Of a stretch of DNA of 33,312 nucleotides, positions 31,470 through 33,312 are shown piece by piece. Both the position numbers and the translations under genes were made by a program. Under the pieces are notes generated by a model. It ran no database searches, was not told where the DNA came from, and worked only from the letters and a program-made list of their open reading frames with translations. Numbering within the stretch: the first letter of the stretch is position 1; every line of letters begins with the position of its first letter. Source of the DNA: Gammaproteobacteria bacterium (GTDB lineage Bacteria > Pseudomonadota > Gammaproteobacteria > JACQPQ01). The stretch covers positions 1 to 33,312 of the forward strand of contig JACQPQ010000046.1 of NCBI GenBank assembly GCA_016207405.1, read 5' to 3'.

Positions 31470-32657
31470 ATGCCAACGAACTCGTCACTGTGGCGCCTTT
31501 CCCTTTCTTACTTTTTTAATTTTGCCGCCATTGGTGGCGTGTCTATTTTTCTTCCCCTCTATCTTGAGAAACAAGCGTTTGGAGCAGAAATGATCGGCCA
31601 GTTAATGGCTATTTTTGGCTTGACTAAAATTGGGATCCCTAACTTCATAGGGTGGGTAACGGACCGCAATTCCAATCATCTTATCGTTATTCGTTCTTTT
31701 GCGGTGCTCCTCATTATCGCATTCGCTGGTTTCTTTATCGCCCAAACGGCTTTTGAGTTTGCCATGGTTATTTTTATTTACAGTACTCTGTGGTCTTGCT
31801 TACTCCCTCAATACGAAAGTACTACCGTACGGCATTTAAAGGGTAGGCTCCATCGGTATGCCCATATTCGGATATGGGGTTCTATCGGGTTTGTTTTGAC
31901 ATCCTTAGCATTGGGAGAATGGGTTGAGCGGCAGGGAATTTCCATTTTTTTACCGGTCGCTTTTGCTTTAACAATAGCGACGGCTGGTTGTTCTTTCTTG
32001 CTTCCTAAAACGGTACAGGAAGAAAGTGGGCTTGAGGTTGCCTTCAAAACTTCTTTGTGGAAAATCTTAAAGAAGAAGGAAGTCAGCGCATTTTTCCTCA
32101 TCATGTTTTTGATTTTTATCAGCTTTGCACCTTATGGAACTTTTTTTAGCATCTACTTGGAAAAAAACCATTACGCACATAACACGATTGGGCTTTTATG
32201 GGCGGTTTCTGTGGCTGCCGAGATGGGGATTTTTTTACTGGCGCCGCGTTGGGTTAAAAAATGGGGTGTGCGTCCACTTTTACTTTCCAGTTTACTATTG
32301 ACGGCAATTCGGTGGCTTATGATTGGGTACGGAATTAGCCATTTCTCTATTGTGCTCTTTGCACAACTGTTACATGCGGCTTCGTTCGGGCTTTTGCATA
32401 TTGCTGCTATTCAATTAGTCGCTGAGTTTTTCAAAGGAAAGTATCAAGCACAGGGACAAGCTGCTTTGGCTTGTGTGGGATTTGGAATAGGTAACACCAT
32501 CGGCAGTGTGGCGAGCGGGTTTACCTGGGCCAATTGGGGAGAGGCGAATACATTTTTATGGGCATCCGTTGTGGCTTTTATTGCGTTTATCATTGCTTGG
32601 CTTTTAGTGGTTCCCAAAAAAGCCACACTTCCAAATCTTGAGCCGTCTACGGTTTAA
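31470..32657 (+). CDS. MFS transporter, HcaT/MFS_1-like (PPP family)
   Basis: 395 aa inner-membrane carrier with about 12 hydrophobic segments. It resembles the 3-phenylpropionate transporter HcaT and related MFS_1-like proteins: LSYFFNFAAIGGVSIFLPLYLEKQAFGAEMIGQLMAI at the N-terminus (outline), WSCLLPQYESTTVRHL, RIWGSIGFVLTSLALG, and FAPYGTFFSIYLEKN in TM7. Substrate cannot be told from sequence. AGGAG is 15 bases upstream of the ATG, too far to be ideal. rpe starts 6 bp after the stop, so the two share a transcript; the 103 bp before it (31367-31469) has no clear element. Confidence 0.82.
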   Translation: MPTNSSLWRLSLSYFFNFAAIGGVSIFLPLYLEKQAFGAEMIGQLMAIFGLTKIGIPNFIGWVTDRNSNHLIVIRSFAVLLIIAFAGFFIAQTAFEFAMVIFIYSTLWSCLLPQYESTTVRHLKGRLHRYAHIRIWGSIGFVLTSLALGEWVERQGISIFLPVAFALTIATAGCSFLLPKTVQEESGLEVAFKTSLWKILKKKEVSAFFLIMFLIFISFAPYGTFFSIYLEKNHYAHNTIGLLWAVSVAAEMGIFLLAPRWVKKWGVRPLLLSSLLLTAIRWLMIGYGISHFSIVLFAQLLHAASFGLLHIAAIQLVAEFFKGKYQAQGQAALACVGFGIGNTIGSVASGFTWANWGEANTFLWASVVAFIAFIIAWLLVVPKKATLPNLEPSTV

Positions 32658-32663
32658 AATCTC

Positions 32664-33312
32664 ATGACGAATACTTCCCGCTTGTTAATTGCGCCTTCCA
32701 TTCTTTCTGCAGACTTTGCTCGATTGGGCGAAGAGGTGGATGCGGTATTAAAAGCAGGAGCCGATTGGATCCACGTGGATGTCATGGACAACCACTTTGT
32801 CCCCAATTTAACGATAGGGCCATTCGTGTGCCAGGCGCTTCGAGATTACGGCATTTGCGCGCCTCTTGATGTGCACCTTATGGTCAATCCTGTGGATGTA
32901 CTTATTCCCTTGTTTGCTAAAGCGGGCGCAACAACACTCACGTTTCATCCAGAAGCTTCCCCAAATAACCGAAAAACCATACAGCTCATTCGAGACAGCG
33001 GGTGTTTTGTTGGAGTTGCTCTGAATCCAGAAACACCCGTTTCTATTTTAGAGCCTCTTTTGGATCATATGGATATGGTGCTGGTGATGTCGGTTCACCC
33101 AGGCTTTGCAGGTCAGAAATTTATTCCTTCTACGCTTGCTAAGATAAAGGCTGTCAAGCAACTCATTATGCAAGATCATCCTGCCATTCGCCTTGAAGTG
33201 GATGGGGGGATCACGCTCCAAAATATTTCAGAACTTGCGAGAGCTGGGGCCGATACTTTCGTGGCAGGAACGGCTATTTTTAAGGCTGGTTCCTATGCTT
33301 CTCAGATTTCGA
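32664..33312 (+). CDS. rpe: Ribulose-phosphate 3-epimerase, 3' end off the window
   Basis: Interconverts ribulose-5-phosphate and xylulose-5-phosphate in the pentose phosphate pathway. 216 codons are visible; the family is usually 220-230, so only a few residues are missing. (beta/alpha)8 barrel with [17 protein letters not shown] (residues 8-24), [19 protein letters not shown] (metal ligands His and Asp), [19 protein letters not shown] and EVDGGI (second Asp), ending [15 protein letters not shown]. Starts 6 bp after the MFS gene without its own clear ribosome site. In Enterobacteria rpe is often upstream of gph and trp genes; what follows here is not visible. Confidence 0.95.
   Translation, partial: MTNTSRLLIAPSILSADFARLGEEVDAVLKAGADWIHVDVMDNHFVPNLTIGPFVCQALRDYGICAPLDVHLMVNPVDVLIPLFAKAGATTLTFHPEASPNNRKTIQLIRDSGCFVGVALNPETPVSILEPLLDHMDMVLVMSVHPGFAGQKFIPSTLAKIKAVKQLIMQDHPAIRLEVDGGITLQNISELARAGADTFVAGTAIFKAGSYASQIS

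Overview
The window looks like a chromosomal segment of a gammaproteobacterium of moderate GC content (mid-40s percent by eye). The evidence is the yfgM-bamB-der gene order, a gammaproteobacterial-type narKGHJI operon with an Anr/Fnr-type regulator, the ubiT-ubiU-ubiV trio, a PyrC of E. coli-type length, and REP-like intergenic palindromes. I cannot place the family. There is no sign of a prophage, integrase, transposase gene, CRISPR array, tRNA or rRNA.

Layout. 1-9140 (minus strand): an Fnr/Anr-family regulator, then narK-narG-narH-narJ-narI (narI runs off the left edge) for nitrate uptake and membrane-bound nitrate respiration. A perfect Fnr box lies at -41.5 of a predicted narK promoter. 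9267-12400 (plus): a small lipoprotein, then liuC and liuD (leucine/isovalerate catabolism). 12406-16527 (minus): comEC, then mpg and htpX. 16665-21072 (plus): dps, yfgM, bamB, der and a chorismate-mutase-like ORF. 21138-24846 (minus): an alpha/beta hydrolase, then ubiT-ubiU-ubiV for oxygen-independent ubiquinone synthesis. 25020-33312 (plus): putA without the DNA-binding domain, an AAA_14/DUF4143 ATPase, pyrC, a BrnT toxin with an XRE-type antitoxin, an HcaT-like MFS transporter and rpe (runs off the right edge).

How the genes work together: NarGHI oxidises quinol with nitrate, NarK moves nitrate and nitrite, NarJ matures NarG, and UbiTUV can supply ubiquinone when oxygen is absent. The window therefore carries two halves of an anaerobic respiratory programme. 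PutA and LiuCD feed amino-acid carbon and electrons into the chain.

The most unusual material is between the genes. (1) A roughly 220 bp structured inverted-repeat element has two full copies (14772-14989, 17880-18101) and a half copy inside the nar operon (6549-6626). Differences between the two full copies are compensatory in three separate stems, so the folded structure seems to be conserved. (2) Telomere-like, G-rich heptad repeats such as (GGATTTA)n and (GGGGTAA/GGGATAA)n contain the stop codons of narG, ubiT and ubiV; some have G-quadruplex motifs. (3) Several families of REP-like hairpins fill most other gaps, and one lies in frame inside the chorismate-mutase-like gene. The Fnr-like regulator also lacks one of the canonical cluster cysteines.
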